Assembly: GCA_017622555.1 (NCBI GenBank) | Contig: JAGAQV010000027.1 | Span: forward strand, 26,779-90,778 | Reading direction: 5' to 3' | Length of the DNA stretch: 64,000 bases | Origin: Clostridia bacterium | GTDB lineage: Bacteria; Bacillota; Clostridia; Oscillospirales; Acutalibacteraceae | Part shown: positions 50,021 through 60,100 of the stretch, one piece after another | Layout of the letters: each line of letters opens with the position of its first letter | Numbering within the stretch: the stretch's first letter is position 1 | Program-made: the position numbers and the translations under genes | Notes under the pieces: generated by a model | Database searches by the model: none | What the model was told of the DNA's origin: nothing | What the model saw: the letters and a program-made list of their open reading frames with translations, nothing else

Positions 50021-51979
50021 TTGTTTAAAAAACTGCTTTCAGTTTGCCTTGTTTTGTTAGTTTTGCTTTCAGTTTTTACTTGCGCTTTAACCGTTACAGC
50101 AGAAGAAGAAAATAATAATACCGGCACCACTACAATAATGACCGGTGTAATTACACTTGAAAACAGTAATCAAGCAAATTTACGTGCTGATGCCGGTACT
50201 GGTGATGTTCAAATTGTTGCAAGCTTGAGTAACGGCAGTTTCTTATCCGTTTTGGGCACTAAGAATGATATTAATAATAACATCAACCCTAAAACTCAAA
50301 GCGTTTTTATATGGTACAACGTTCAATATTTTGGTGACAAAACATATACAGGCTATATCCGTGAGGATTTGATTACTGTAACCACCCACACAATTACACC
50401 GCCTGACCAAAACATAAAACCTTTTGAAGAACAATTGGCGGAATTTCCCGAAAGCTACCATCCGTATTTGAGAGAACTTCATAAGTTATATCCCAATTGG
50501 ATATTTACCGCCGATAACATTGACCTTACATATCAAAAAGCCATTGCGTTAGAAAATGTTTTTCCGCAAAAGCTTGTTGATAATAATTATTTTTCTTGGC
50601 GTTCTATGGAATTCGGTGCATTTGACTGGAACACAGGCTCTTATGTTGTAACTGACGGTCGCTGGTTTGGTGCTTCTCGTGAGGTTATTGCTTATTATAT
50701 GGATCCGCGAAATTTCTTAAATCCTAACGATGCATATATTTTTATGAAGCAAAGCTATGACCCCAATTCACAAAACGTTGAAGGTGTTCGCGAGCTTTTA
50801 AAGGGTCGTTTTATGGAAACAAATTATAACGACCCCAATGATACTGCTTATGGTGGGGACTATGCCGTTGTAATTATGGCAGCAGCACAGCAGTCGGGTG
50901 TAAATCCTTATATTTTAGCTTCAACAATTATTCAAGAGCAGGGAACAAACGGTTCCATTTTTTCTAACGGTAATTTAAGCTATGAAGGTGTTCCTGTTTA
51001 TAATTTTTTTAATTTTGGTGTAAACGGCACCACCGAAGACGATAAACGTAACAACGGTTCTAAATATGCTTATAATGCGGGATGGACCACACGTTCAGCT
51101 TCAATTATTGGCGGTGCAAAAAAATATGCCGACGGTTACGTCAACTCTAGTCCGGAAAATCCGTATTACAATCAAGATACCTATTTCTATAAAAACTACA
51201 ACATTTTAAATCCCAATAAAATTTACCATCAATATGCACAAAATGTTGCCGATCAAGTATCATCAGCAGCCATTTTACGTAAGCTTTACGCAAGTAATGT
51301 AACAACATATTTAACCTTCCGAATACCTGTTTATAAGGATAATTCTTTACCCGAAACACCTTTCGTTAAACCCGAAAAGAATAACAACAAAAATAACTAT
51401 TACTTTAATGCAATTGAGGTTGAAGGTCTAACACCTTCTTTTTCACGCTACACGTATACCTATGGTTTACAGGTTGATAAAGACACAAGCGTCTATTTTG
51501 CCGTTCCTGCAAACGTATATCTGTTAACGCCAATGACATATAATTTAACCACGGGCGATAATCGGATAGTATTAACCGTCAGATCAGAAACGGGTTACAC
51601 GAATGATTATGTTATTAACGTTAATGCTTTAACTGACTGTGTGCTAACACTTACCTCTACCAAAACTCCAACAGCTCCACCTGAACAGGAAGGCGGAGGC
51701 ACCACAACGGATCCCGACAACCCAGGTGGTGAAAACGGAGGAGAAGGAGTAAACCCTGAAGACACACCTCCCGCTCCTACAATTAAAAGGGGTGACGTTA
51801 ACGGTGACGGTAATATTACCGTAAGTGATTTAGCCGCAATTCGATTACATATGTTGGAACTTGCAATTTTAACTGAAGATAAGCTTTTAGCAGCTGATAC
51901 AAATGGTGATAGCAAGATTTCAGTTAGTGATTTAGCCGCAATTCGATTACATATGTTAGGTCTTGTTGAACTTAAATAA
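50021..51979 (+). CDS. secreted glucosaminidase-type peptidoglycan hydrolase with dockerin
   Basis: A 652-residue exported protein. Parts in order: signal peptide (1-28), an SH3-like domain (about 45-115: ANLRADAGTGDVQIVASLSN, KTYTGYIREDLI), a glucosaminidase/GH73-type catalytic domain (about 140-430, with VIMAAAQQSGVNPYILASTI, IQEQGTNGS and VYNFFNFGVNGTTEDDKRNN), a cadherin-like beta-sandwich (about 455-545), a Pro/Gly/Glu linker, and a C-terminal type I dockerin (about 588-650: GDVNGDGNITVSDLAAIRLH and ADTNGDSKISVSDLAAIRLH). The start is TTG after GGAGGTGAGG. It is followed in 11 bases by a gene for a membrane cohesin protein, its likely partner. This is a cell-wall enzyme, not a plant-fibre cellulosome enzyme. 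Confidence 0.9.
   Translation: MFKKLLSVCLVLLVLLSVFTCALTVTAEEENNNTGTTTIMTGVITLENSNQANLRADAGTGDVQIVASLSNGSFLSVLGTKNDINNNINPKTQSVFIWYNVQYFGDKTYTGYIREDLITVTTHTITPPDQNIKPFEEQLAEFPESYHPYLRELHKLYPNWIFTADNIDLTYQKAIALENVFPQKLVDNNYFSWRSMEFGAFDWNTGSYVVTDGRWFGASREVIAYYMDPRNFLNPNDAYIFMKQSYDPNSQNVEGVRELLKGRFMETNYNDPNDTAYGGDYAVVIMAAAQQSGVNPYILASTIIQEQGTNGSIFSNGNLSYEGVPVYNFFNFGVNGTTEDDKRNNGSKYAYNAGWTTRSASIIGGAKKYADGYVNSSPENPYYNQDTYFYKNYNILNPNKIYHQYAQNVADQVSSAAILRKLYASNVTTYLTFRIPVYKDNSLPETPFVKPEKNNNKNNYYFNAIEVEGLTPSFSRYTYTYGLQVDKDTSVYFAVPANVYLLTPMTYNLTTGDNRIVLTVRSETGYTNDYVINVNALTDCVLTLTSTKTPTAPPEQEGGGTTTDPDNPGGENGGEGVNPEDTPPAPTIKRGDVNGDGNITVSDLAAIRLHMLELAILTEDKLLAADTNGDSKISVSDLAAIRLHMLGLVELK
51821..51957 (+). 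repeat. near-identical tandem dockerin DNA repeats
   Basis: Bases 51821-51855 and 51923-51957 (35 bases each, encoding VSDLAAIRLHML) differ at one position. Their starts are 102 bases (34 codons) apart, in phase. Dockerin halves are always similar in protein, but identity at synonymous positions suggests recent duplication or gene conversion. Confidence 0.85.
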
Positions 51980-51990
51980 AGGATGTTTTT

Positions 51991-53445
51991 ATGAAAAAAA
52001 TTATTTCACTTTTAGTTACTCTATTAATTATTTGTTCGCTATTTGTTTTTTCAGCATCAGCTGCCAATTCGGCAATAATATCGCTTAGTGCTGAAAACGT
52101 AGTAATTGGTGATAAGGTTAATGTTACTGTTAAATTGATTAGCGACCAGCCTATGTATGCTCTTGACTTCAAGCTTGGTTATGATGCTACAAAATTTGCT
52201 CACGAAGGAACGGCAGGCATTATACACACCATTGATCCAGCATTATCAGGTGAAACTGTTAAAACCTATACCTTTACACTCACATCAATTGCTACTGGCG
52301 GGGGTTATATTAAGGTTTATGATGATTTTTATTCACCTGACGGCATAAACGACGTATCCTTTGGCGGTTCAAGTGTAAACGTTACAGTTAAGGATGTCGA
52401 ATTGTCCGGTAATGCTAACCTTTCTTCTTTAACCTTAAGCGCAGGTACATTATCACCAAACTTCACTGCAGGAAGAACCAATTATACTGTTAGTGTGCCA
52501 TACGAAACAGACAAAATTACTCTTTATACAAAACTAAGTGATGCGAAGGCAAAGGTTGCGCTTTCTTCTAACCCAACTAACCTTAACGTTGGGGCAAATA
52601 CAATTAAAGTAACTGTTACTGCGCAAAACGGCAGTCAAAAGATTTATACTGTTGTTGTTACAAGAAGGGAACAGGGCGCTACCGATACGCAACCTGATAA
52701 TCCCACGCCTGAAAACCCATACCAAACTGTTATTTCAGGTAAGAATTATGAAATTGTAACCACTATACCTGAAGCATCCTATTTACAAGGCTTTACACTT
52801 TCTTCGGCTGAATGGAACGGTAATCAAGTACCAGTTCTTCGTGATAACGACAGCATTTTAACCGTATATTATTTACGCGAAAAGGATGCTACCGAAATTG
52901 CGCCTTATATCTATAATGCCGAGCTTGAAACCTTTGAATCGCTTAAGCACCAAACCTTTAATAATAAGCTTTACATTTTTACAGATTTTCCTGAAGACGT
53001 AAAATTACCTAATGATTATTATTCCACATACACCCAAATCGGTAATTATTCAGTAAAGGTTTATATGGATTCAAATACTCAAATGGCCGATTTTGCTTAT
53101 GCTTATTGCTATTCAAACGGTGACTTTGGTCTTTACCGTTATGACAGCAAGGAAGGTACCATTCAGCGTTTTCCTGATATACATTTAGTTGCTGCACAAA
53201 ACGGTGTTACACCCGAAAGAGATAACTTTGCAACACGCTTTGCGGCCCTTTCAACTAACGGAAAGATTCTTTTAATTGCAATGCTTATTGCTGCGCTTTG
53301 TGTTGTAGCTTTAATTGTTTTCATTATTGTAATGGCTATTCAAAAGTTTTATAATAAACAGGAAATTTCTACCGAATCACAAGATTTTTCATTTGATGAT
53401 GTTACTATAGTTGGTGAAAACGATATTTCTTCAAGCAGTAAATAA
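51991..53445 (+). CDS. membrane-anchored cohesin-domain surface protein
   Basis: This 484-residue protein has a signal peptide (1-24), a cohesin-like domain (about 25-132: IISLSAENVVIGDKVNVTVK, MYALDFKLGYDATKFAHEG, GGGYIKVYDDFYSPDGI), a cadherin-like beta-sandwich (about 138-225: NANLSSLTLSAGTLSPNFTA, GRTNYTVSVPYETDKITLYT), a linker and an unrecognised domain of about 170 residues, and a C-terminal membrane helix (about 428-455: ILLIAMLIAALCVVALIVFI) with a short acidic cytoplasmic tail. It follows the dockerin hydrolase gene by 11 bases with AAAGGATG upstream, in one operon. Anchoring of the hydrolase by cohesin-dockerin binding is inferred. Confidence 0.85.
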   Translation: MKKIISLLVTLLIICSLFVFSASAANSAIISLSAENVVIGDKVNVTVKLISDQPMYALDFKLGYDATKFAHEGTAGIIHTIDPALSGETVKTYTFTLTSIATGGGYIKVYDDFYSPDGINDVSFGGSSVNVTVKDVELSGNANLSSLTLSAGTLSPNFTAGRTNYTVSVPYETDKITLYTKLSDAKAKVALSSNPTNLNVGANTIKVTVTAQNGSQKIYTVVVTRREQGATDTQPDNPTPENPYQTVISGKNYEIVTTIPEASYLQGFTLSSAEWNGNQVPVLRDNDSILTVYYLREKDATEIAPYIYNAELETFESLKHQTFNNKLYIFTDFPEDVKLPNDYYSTYTQIGNYSVKVYMDSNTQMADFAYAYCYSNGDFGLYRYDSKEGTIQRFPDIHLVAAQNGVTPERDNFATRFAALSTNGKILLIAMLIAALCVVALIVFIIVMAIQKFYNKQEISTESQDFSFDDVTIVGENDISSSSK

Positions 53446-53451
53446 ATTTAA

Positions 53452-53475
53452 GCCGCCCCAAAATTAAGGGGCGGC
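53452..53475 (+). terminator. terminator after the cohesin gene
   Basis: GCCGCCCC and GGGGCGGC form an 8-bp G/C stem around 8 bases, followed by ATTTT. Confidence 0.8.
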
Positions 53476-53535
53476 ATTTTCAAATTAAGCACATTATTTT
53501 GTCAAAAATCAACTACAATTATATTGGGTGATTTT

Positions 53536-53802
53536 ATGACAATTTTTAAATATTTCTTATTGACAATTTTTATTATATCAATTCTATCAATTTTAATTTA
53601 TTCAATTAAAAGCCGTAAACCAATTAAATTTTTATTATTTAATGCATTTATAGGTGTTACTACACTTTTAATTTTATATTTCACACGAAAATTAACCGGA
53701 TTAAATATTGCATTAAATCCTTACACAGTGATTATATCATCCACTTTAGGTGTACCAGCAGTAATTCTAACTATATTATTAAATTTTTTAATTATTATGT
53801 GA
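53536..53802 (+). CDS. bofA: pro-sigma-K processing inhibitor BofA family protein
   Basis: The 88-residue protein has an N-terminal membrane helix (residues 4-22), the conserved basic stretch SRKPIKFLLFNAFIGVTTLL with the second helix, a short linker ending LNIALNPYTVIISSTLGVPA (the BofA signature with NPxT and GVPG/A), and a final helix. In Bacillus BofA holds the SpoIVFB protease inactive. The ATG at 53536 has GGGTGATTTT upstream; a TTG 4 codons earlier is a weaker start. It lies alone between the cohesin gene and addB. No sigK is in the window. Confidence 0.85.
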   Translation: MTIFKYFLLTIFIISILSILIYSIKSRKPIKFLLFNAFIGVTTLLILYFTRKLTGLNIALNPYTVIISSTLGVPAVILTILLNFLIIM

Positions 53803-53853
53803 CGGTTTTGGTACAAATCATTTGTTAACATTGGAATGAAAGGGGATAGAGTC

Positions 53854-56800
53854 TTGCTTAAATTTATTTTCGGCCTTCCATCAAGCGGTAAAACAACTAC
53901 CGTGTTAAATTTAATAAAAGAAAAAACCGACCTTTCAAAAAAGGTTGTTTTAATTGTGCCTGAACAATTTTCATTCCAAACCGAAAGGTCAATACTTAAG
54001 CTATTGGGCGACAGTAATGCCCATAAAGTTGAAGTTTTAAGCTTTACAAGGCTTTATGATGAGATTTCAAATTCAAGTGGTGGAATTTGCGGTAAATTGT
54101 TAAGCGACAGTGATAAAATAATTTTAATGAATAGAACGCTTTCTTCCTTACAGGCTGAGCTAACTGTATGGGGAAAGTATGCCCATTCAATTAATTTTTC
54201 TAAAACTATCCTTGATATTATCGGCGAATTTAAAGTTAATGCTATTTCACCAAAAGAAATTAGAAATGCTGCCGATAAATCTAATAAAAGAACACTTAAA
54301 AACAAGCTTTATGATATTGCCTTAATTTACGAAAATTTTGATGCAATTTTAGGTGAAAAATATATTGACCCTGTGGACAAGCTTACAAAGGTATACCGCG
54401 ACCTTGAAAATAACGAATATTTTAAAGGTAAAATCGTCTTTTTTGATTCATTCAAAGCCTTTACAGGTCAACAGTTTAAAATTATTGACCGTATTATGAA
54501 GCAAACCGATGAAATTTTTGTTGCAATTAATAACGATATGGTAAACCAACAGGAATTTGACGTGTTTTCAAATTTGCGCAAAAATATTCAGCGTATAAAT
54601 GTTATGGCTAAAAATAACGGATTAACTGTTGACGAGCCGATAATTCTTTCACAAAACCATTATACAAATCAAAACCTCTGCAGTCTTGAACGACTTATGG
54701 CAGGTCAAAAAGAAAAATGTGATTTAGCTGATACAATTACCGTTTGTAAAGCTGATAATATTTTTGATGAGGCCGAATTTGTTGCCCGTAACATTCGTCG
54801 TTTAGTGCGTGAAAAAGGCTATAGATTTAAGGATTTCGTAATTATTGCCCGTGATACTGACCGTTATCAGCAAGCGGTTGAATATGCCCTTAAAAAGAAT
54901 GATATTGCTTGCTTTTTTGATAAAAGGGTAGGCCTTAATTCGTTGCCCTTTACCTTTGCGGTTGATGCGGCAATTTCTGCTTTAGACCTTTCAACTGAAA
55001 ATATTTTAAGATTTCATAAGTGCGGTTTTTCAAATCTTTCTACCGATGAGATTTCATCCCTTGAAAATTATGCTTATTTATGGAATGTTAACGGTAGTCT
55101 TTGGCTTGACGAATGGGAAATGGACCCCCGTGGCTTTGAAACCAGCGAAATGAAGCAAACTGAACAGGCCAATTTAAAAGAAATTAATCGTTTACGTTTA
55201 GCCGCCTTAGACCCAATTTTAAGCTTTAAAAATGATTTTTATGGTAATGCGGCAAAAATGGCATCTGCAATTGTAAGATTGCTTGAAAGTTGTGATGCTA
55301 AAAACACGCTTATAAACCTCTCAAAGCGCTTTGAAGCAATAAGCTGTGATATTTCGCCCGATGTATTAAAACAAGGCTACGAGCGATTTATGGCTGTATT
55401 AGACGGCATTGTGGCTTGCTTCGGTGAGAAATCGATTACTAAGGACGAATTTTACGAAGCCTTGACACTTGCCTTATCAATTGAAACTGTGGGTGTTATA
55501 CCACAATTTCTTGATGAAGTTTCTTTTGGCAGCGCTGACCGTATTCAGCCTGCAAGACCAAAGGTTGCTTTTATATTAGGCGCAAACCAAGGTGTATTTC
55601 CTCAAACAGTTTCTTCGCAGGGCTTACTTTCTGCGCATGAACGAAAACTACTTAACGATTACGATATTAAAATTTCCGATAATGCTGTTAGCGCATCCAT
55701 CGATGAAGATTATCTTGTTTATTCTAACGTTACTTGTCCCAGTGAAATGCTGTTTATTTCTTATGCCTTAAAAAACTTAAAAGGGGACGAGCTTCAACCT
55801 TCACCATTTGTTAATGCAATTATTGATAACCTTAACCCTAAATGTGTTAACGAACCGCTTGATGCAATATGTGAAGAGAATTTACCCGAAACAAAAGCAT
55901 CTGCATTTTCCGACTATTGCCGTAGGTTTAATAATGAACGAGATAAACAAACCTTACTTTCGGCTTTTAAAAGTGATGAAAAATTTACTAGTCTTACGGA
56001 TTATACAGACCTTTTATCTTCAACAATCAAACCTGAAAACGCCGAAAGGCTTTACGGTAAAACAATTAATCTTTCGGCAACAAAAATCGATACGGTTAAC
56101 CGTTGTAAATTTTCTTATTTTTGTAAATACGGTCTTAAGGCCGAAAGGTTACAACCTGCTGAATTTAACGTCCTTCAACGTGGTAATATTGCTCACTATG
56201 TTTTAGAATCTATTATTGAAAAATATAAAGAAAAGGTCAAAGATCTAAATGAAAGTGAGCTTTGTAGCCTTACCGACTTTTATATTGAAGATTATCTTTC
56301 AAAAATTAACGGTTTTGAAAAGGTTAGAGATGCTAAGGCAGAATTTATTATTAAACGAATTTCACGTTCCTTAAAAGAGGTTGTTTGCCATATTGCAAAT
56401 GATTTCAGACAGAGCAATTTTAAACCCGTTGCTTGTGAGTTTAAAATTGGATTTGACGATGGTATTAAGGTTAATTTCCCTTATGATAAAGGTGAAATAA
56501 AAATTAACGGCAGTATTGACCGCGTAGATGAATATAAGGGTTATATCCGCATTGTTGACTATAAAACAGGTACAAAAACCTTTAAATTACCCGACGTATT
56601 ATATGGTCTAAATATGCAAATGCTTATTTATTTATACGCTATTACACGTGGTCAAGGTAAGGATGATGAGCAAGCTGCCGCAATTTTATATATGCCTGCA
56701 AAACGTGACGTTAATAATAACGGACTTGCAATGAACGGCCTTATTAAAGCCGATATTGATATTCACAATGCGATGGAAAAGGACAACAACGGTGAATTTG

Positions 56801-57102
56801 TTCCGCCAATTTCTTTGACAGCTTCCGGCTCAGTTAGCAAACGTTCAGCATCTTTTATTGATAAAGAAGATTTTACTTTAATTTTTAACCATATTGAATC
56901 GGTTATGCGCAAAACAGGAAATTCAATTATTGGCGGCGACATATCTATTGCACCACTTGACGGACGTGAATCAAATGCCTGCAAATATTGTGATTTTAAA
57001 GATGTTTGTAACATTGAAAACCGTATTGTCCAAAGGGTACCGTCACTTAAAAATGCTGAAGTATTTGAAAGAATGAAGGAGGCGGAAGAAAATGGCATTT
57101 AA
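53854..57102 (+). CDS. addB: ATP-dependent helicase/nuclease subunit B (AddB)
   Basis: This large subunit of the AddAB recombination enzyme begins KFIFGLPSSGKTTTVLNLIK (Walker A) and has a C-terminal RecB-like nuclease domain: INGSIDRVDEYKGYIRIVDY followed by KTG, with its Asp and Lys catalytic residues, and iron-sulfur cysteines in VNRCKFSYFCKYG and SNACKYCDFKDVCNI. With the TTG start at 53854 (AAGGGGAT upstream) it has 1082 residues; an ATG six codons earlier lacks a Shine-Dalgarno. It overlaps addA by 11 bases. AddAB trims DNA double-strand breaks to recombinogenic ends at Chi-like sites. Confidence 0.94.
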   Translation: MLKFIFGLPSSGKTTTVLNLIKEKTDLSKKVVLIVPEQFSFQTERSILKLLGDSNAHKVEVLSFTRLYDEISNSSGGICGKLLSDSDKIILMNRTLSSLQAELTVWGKYAHSINFSKTILDIIGEFKVNAISPKEIRNAADKSNKRTLKNKLYDIALIYENFDAILGEKYIDPVDKLTKVYRDLENNEYFKGKIVFFDSFKAFTGQQFKIIDRIMKQTDEIFVAINNDMVNQQEFDVFSNLRKNIQRINVMAKNNGLTVDEPIILSQNHYTNQNLCSLERLMAGQKEKCDLADTITVCKADNIFDEAEFVARNIRRLVREKGYRFKDFVIIARDTDRYQQAVEYALKKNDIACFFDKRVGLNSLPFTFAVDAAISALDLSTENILRFHKCGFSNLSTDEISSLENYAYLWNVNGSLWLDEWEMDPRGFETSEMKQTEQANLKEINRLRLAALDPILSFKNDFYGNAAKMASAIVRLLESCDAKNTLINLSKRFEAISCDISPDVLKQGYERFMAVLDGIVACFGEKSITKDEFYEALTLALSIETVGVIPQFLDEVSFGSADRIQPARPKVAFILGANQGVFPQTVSSQGLLSAHERKLLNDYDIKISDNAVSASIDEDYLVYSNVTCPSEMLFISYALKNLKGDELQPSPFVNAIIDNLNPKCVNEPLDAICEENLPETKASAFSDYCRRFNNERDKQTLLSAFKSDEKFTSLTDYTDLLSSTIKPENAERLYGKTINLSATKIDTVNRCKFSYFCKYGLKAERLQPAEFNVLQRGNIAHYVLESIIEKYKEKVKDLNESELCSLTDFYIEDYLSKINGFEKVRDAKAEFIIKRISRSLKEVVCHIANDFRQSNFKPVACEFKIGFDDGIKVNFPYDKGEIKINGSIDRVDEYKGYIRIVDYKTGTKTFKLPDVLYGLNMQMLIYLYAITRGQGKDDEQAAAILYMPAKRDVNNNGLAMNGLIKADIDIHNAMEKDNNGEFVPPISLTASGSVSKRSASFIDKEDFTLIFNHIESVMRKTGNSIIGGDISIAPLDGRESNACKYCDFKDVCNIENRIVQRVPSLKNAEVFERMKEAEENGI

Positions 57103-60100
57103 ACCAACAAAGCAACAAGAACTTGCCATAAACGCTAAGGGCAATATCCTTGTTTCCGCCGCCGCAGGCTCAGGCAAAACTGCCGTTTTGGTTGAACGCG
57201 TTATTAACCTTTTAACAGATAAAGAAAGTCATGTCAGAGCTGACGAGCTTTTAATTGTTACCTTTACAAATGCCGCTGCGGCTGAAATGCGTTCACGTAT
57301 TGAAAAAAGAATTAACGAGGTTTGCCTTGATAATCCAAACGACCCAGCACTTATGGAGCAAAAGCATTTACTTGGCAATGCAAAAATTTGCACAATTGAC
57401 TCGTTTTGTATTGATTTAGTACGAGAAAACTTTGATAAGCTTGACATTTTGCCTGACTTCAAAATTAGCGATAACGTTTCACTTGATGAAATTAATCAAA
57501 AGGTTGTTTACAGTGTTTTAAATCGATATATTAACGATGGTGACGAAACTATATCACAGCTTGCCGACTTAGTTGGCGGCGAATATGACGAAGGCAACCT
57601 TGCAAAAACAATTTTAGACTTATATGCAACATCAAGACAGCTTCCTTATCCTGAAGTGTGGTATGACGATTTATTAAAGGATTATAATAACGGTGTTTTT
57701 GATGCTAATTGTGTTTGGTATAAGTATGCAATGAATACAGCTTTAGATACTGTTAAATCTATGCAAGAAATGCTTGTGAATATCATTGACCTTATAACCC
57801 AAAACATTACATTGGCTGATCATTATTTGCCAACCCTTACTGATGTGTCATATCAACTGAACGGTTTATATGATGCCGCCGTAGAAAATGATTGGGATAA
57901 ATTTTACAATTATCTTTATTCATTTGAAATTATTGGTCTTCCAACAGCAAAAAAGGGGACCGCACAGTCTAATGACGTTTTAGCCCTTAAGGACGTTTTT
58001 GAATTTTATAAGGAAAAAGCCATTCCAAAGCTTAAAAAGTTTTTCTACGGCGATTTAAACTACATTTCAGCACAGTTTAACCGTATTTATAAACCTATTG
58101 AGCTTTTAATTAAGCTTTTGCGTGAATTTGAAGCTGAAGTTTATGGGGAATATAAGCGACAAAATATTTTTACTTTTCATAATATTGAACATTTAGCGCT
58201 TAAGCTTTTGTGTGACCGCGATGAAAACGGTAATATTATTCCAAGTGATTACGCAAGGGAAATTACCGAACAGTATGCTGAGGTTATGGTCGACGAGTAT
58301 CAAGACACTAACGATTTACAGGACAGTCTTTTTTATGCGCTTTCAAATTGCGGTGAAAAATTATTTATTGTAGGGGACGTAAAGCAAAGTATTTACGGCT
58401 TTCGTGGCGCTAATCCAAATAACTTTTTAAATAAGAAAAATATTTATAAGCTTATACGCAAAGCAAATGAAAATGACCCTAAAAAGATTATTTTGGCACA
58501 AAACTTTAGAACAAAGGACAGCGTATGCGATTTTGTAAACTATTTTTTTGAAATGTTTATGACCGAAAAAACAGGTAAGCTTGTTTATAACGATGAAGAA
58601 CGCCTTGACCCAAAGGCTGAATACCCCGAAGTTAATGAAATACCTGTTGAATATGCTGTTATTGACTGTAAAAACGCCGATGATAAAAGCTGGGTTTTAG
58701 AAGCTCGTTATATTGGCGAATATATTCGCAAAACAATGTCAAGCGGTGAAGTAATTCGTATTGATAAAGATAATCTTCGTCCCGCAAAATATGGCGATTT
58801 CACCATTTTAATGCGAAGCCTTACAAATGCAAACGTTATTATAAACGAGCTAACCTCGCAGGGAATTCCTGTTGATATCTCACTTGATGCTTTTGCTGAA
58901 AACCGTGAAATTTCAACAATTTTATCCTTGCTTAAAGTAATTGATAATCCTGATTCAGACGTTGAATTGCTGACAGTTTTGCTTTCACCGATTTTTGCAT
59001 TTACACCTGATGACCTTGCTGTAATGAGAGCCGATAAAAAAGATGGAACAATATATTCCACTTTAATTTATGCGTCAAATAACGGCAATAAGAAAGCACA
59101 AACATTTTTAAGTAAAATTGAACATTTTAGAACATTATCGGTTTCTTTAACCTTACCTGAGCTTATTTCAAATTTGCTTATACAAACCGAATTCCTTAAT
59201 ATTATTACAGCGTTTGAAAACGGCGAAAAGCGTAAAAACAACCTATTGTTGCTTGTTGATTATGCTCAGCAGTTTGTTTCATCAAATTCAAACAGTTTGA
59301 GTCGTTTTGTTGATTATATTTATAATCTATCAGCGGCCGGACTTAAAACTGCAACAGGTAATTCAGCCAATAACGCTGTTAAAATTATGACTATTCATGG
59401 CTCAAAAGGTCTTCAGTTTCCCGTTTGTATTATTGCCGGTACTGCATCACCATTTAATGACGCCGAATCAAAGCAACAAACAAACTACAATATTGACTAT
59501 GGCATTGGCTTTAAATATTATGACGAGATTGAAAAAATGCCGCTTTCAACAATTTCGCGTGAAGTTATACTTGATTCGGTTTATGCAAAATCACTTGAGG
59601 AAGAATTACGCCTTTTTTACGTTGCCATGACGCGTACACAGGATAAAATGCTAATTCTTTCGGCCTTCAGTAACCTTCAAACTGCTGTTCAGAAGTATAA
59701 AAACCGTTTAGTTGTTTACGACGGTAAAATTACCGCTTCGCACTTTAATCGAACACATTCTTATGCTGACTGGCTTATGCCAGCGGTTTTACTGCACAAA
59801 GACGGAAAAATACTTCGTAATTCAACCGATTCTTTTACAGTAAACGATAATGATTCAAGAGTTGTTGTTAACGTAATTGATGGCTCACAGCTTTTAGAAA
59901 ATCCATTTAATGCTGCGTTTTCAGAATGTAAACCCGATAATTTATTGGCTGAAAAAATACTTGATAATTCAAGATTTGTTTATCCCTATAAAGATATATT
60001 AAGTATTTGCTCAAAAACGTCGGTTTCATCACTTGCCAATAAGGCCGAAAGCGACAAATTTGCCTTTACTCAAAAGCCTTCGTTTATGAATAAGGACGGT

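Noticed and set aside
50021-53445. Classical cellulosome locus
   Set aside because: No cellulase, xylanase or multi-cohesin scaffoldin is present; the dockerin enzyme is a cell-wall hydrolase and the cohesin protein has a single cohesin.
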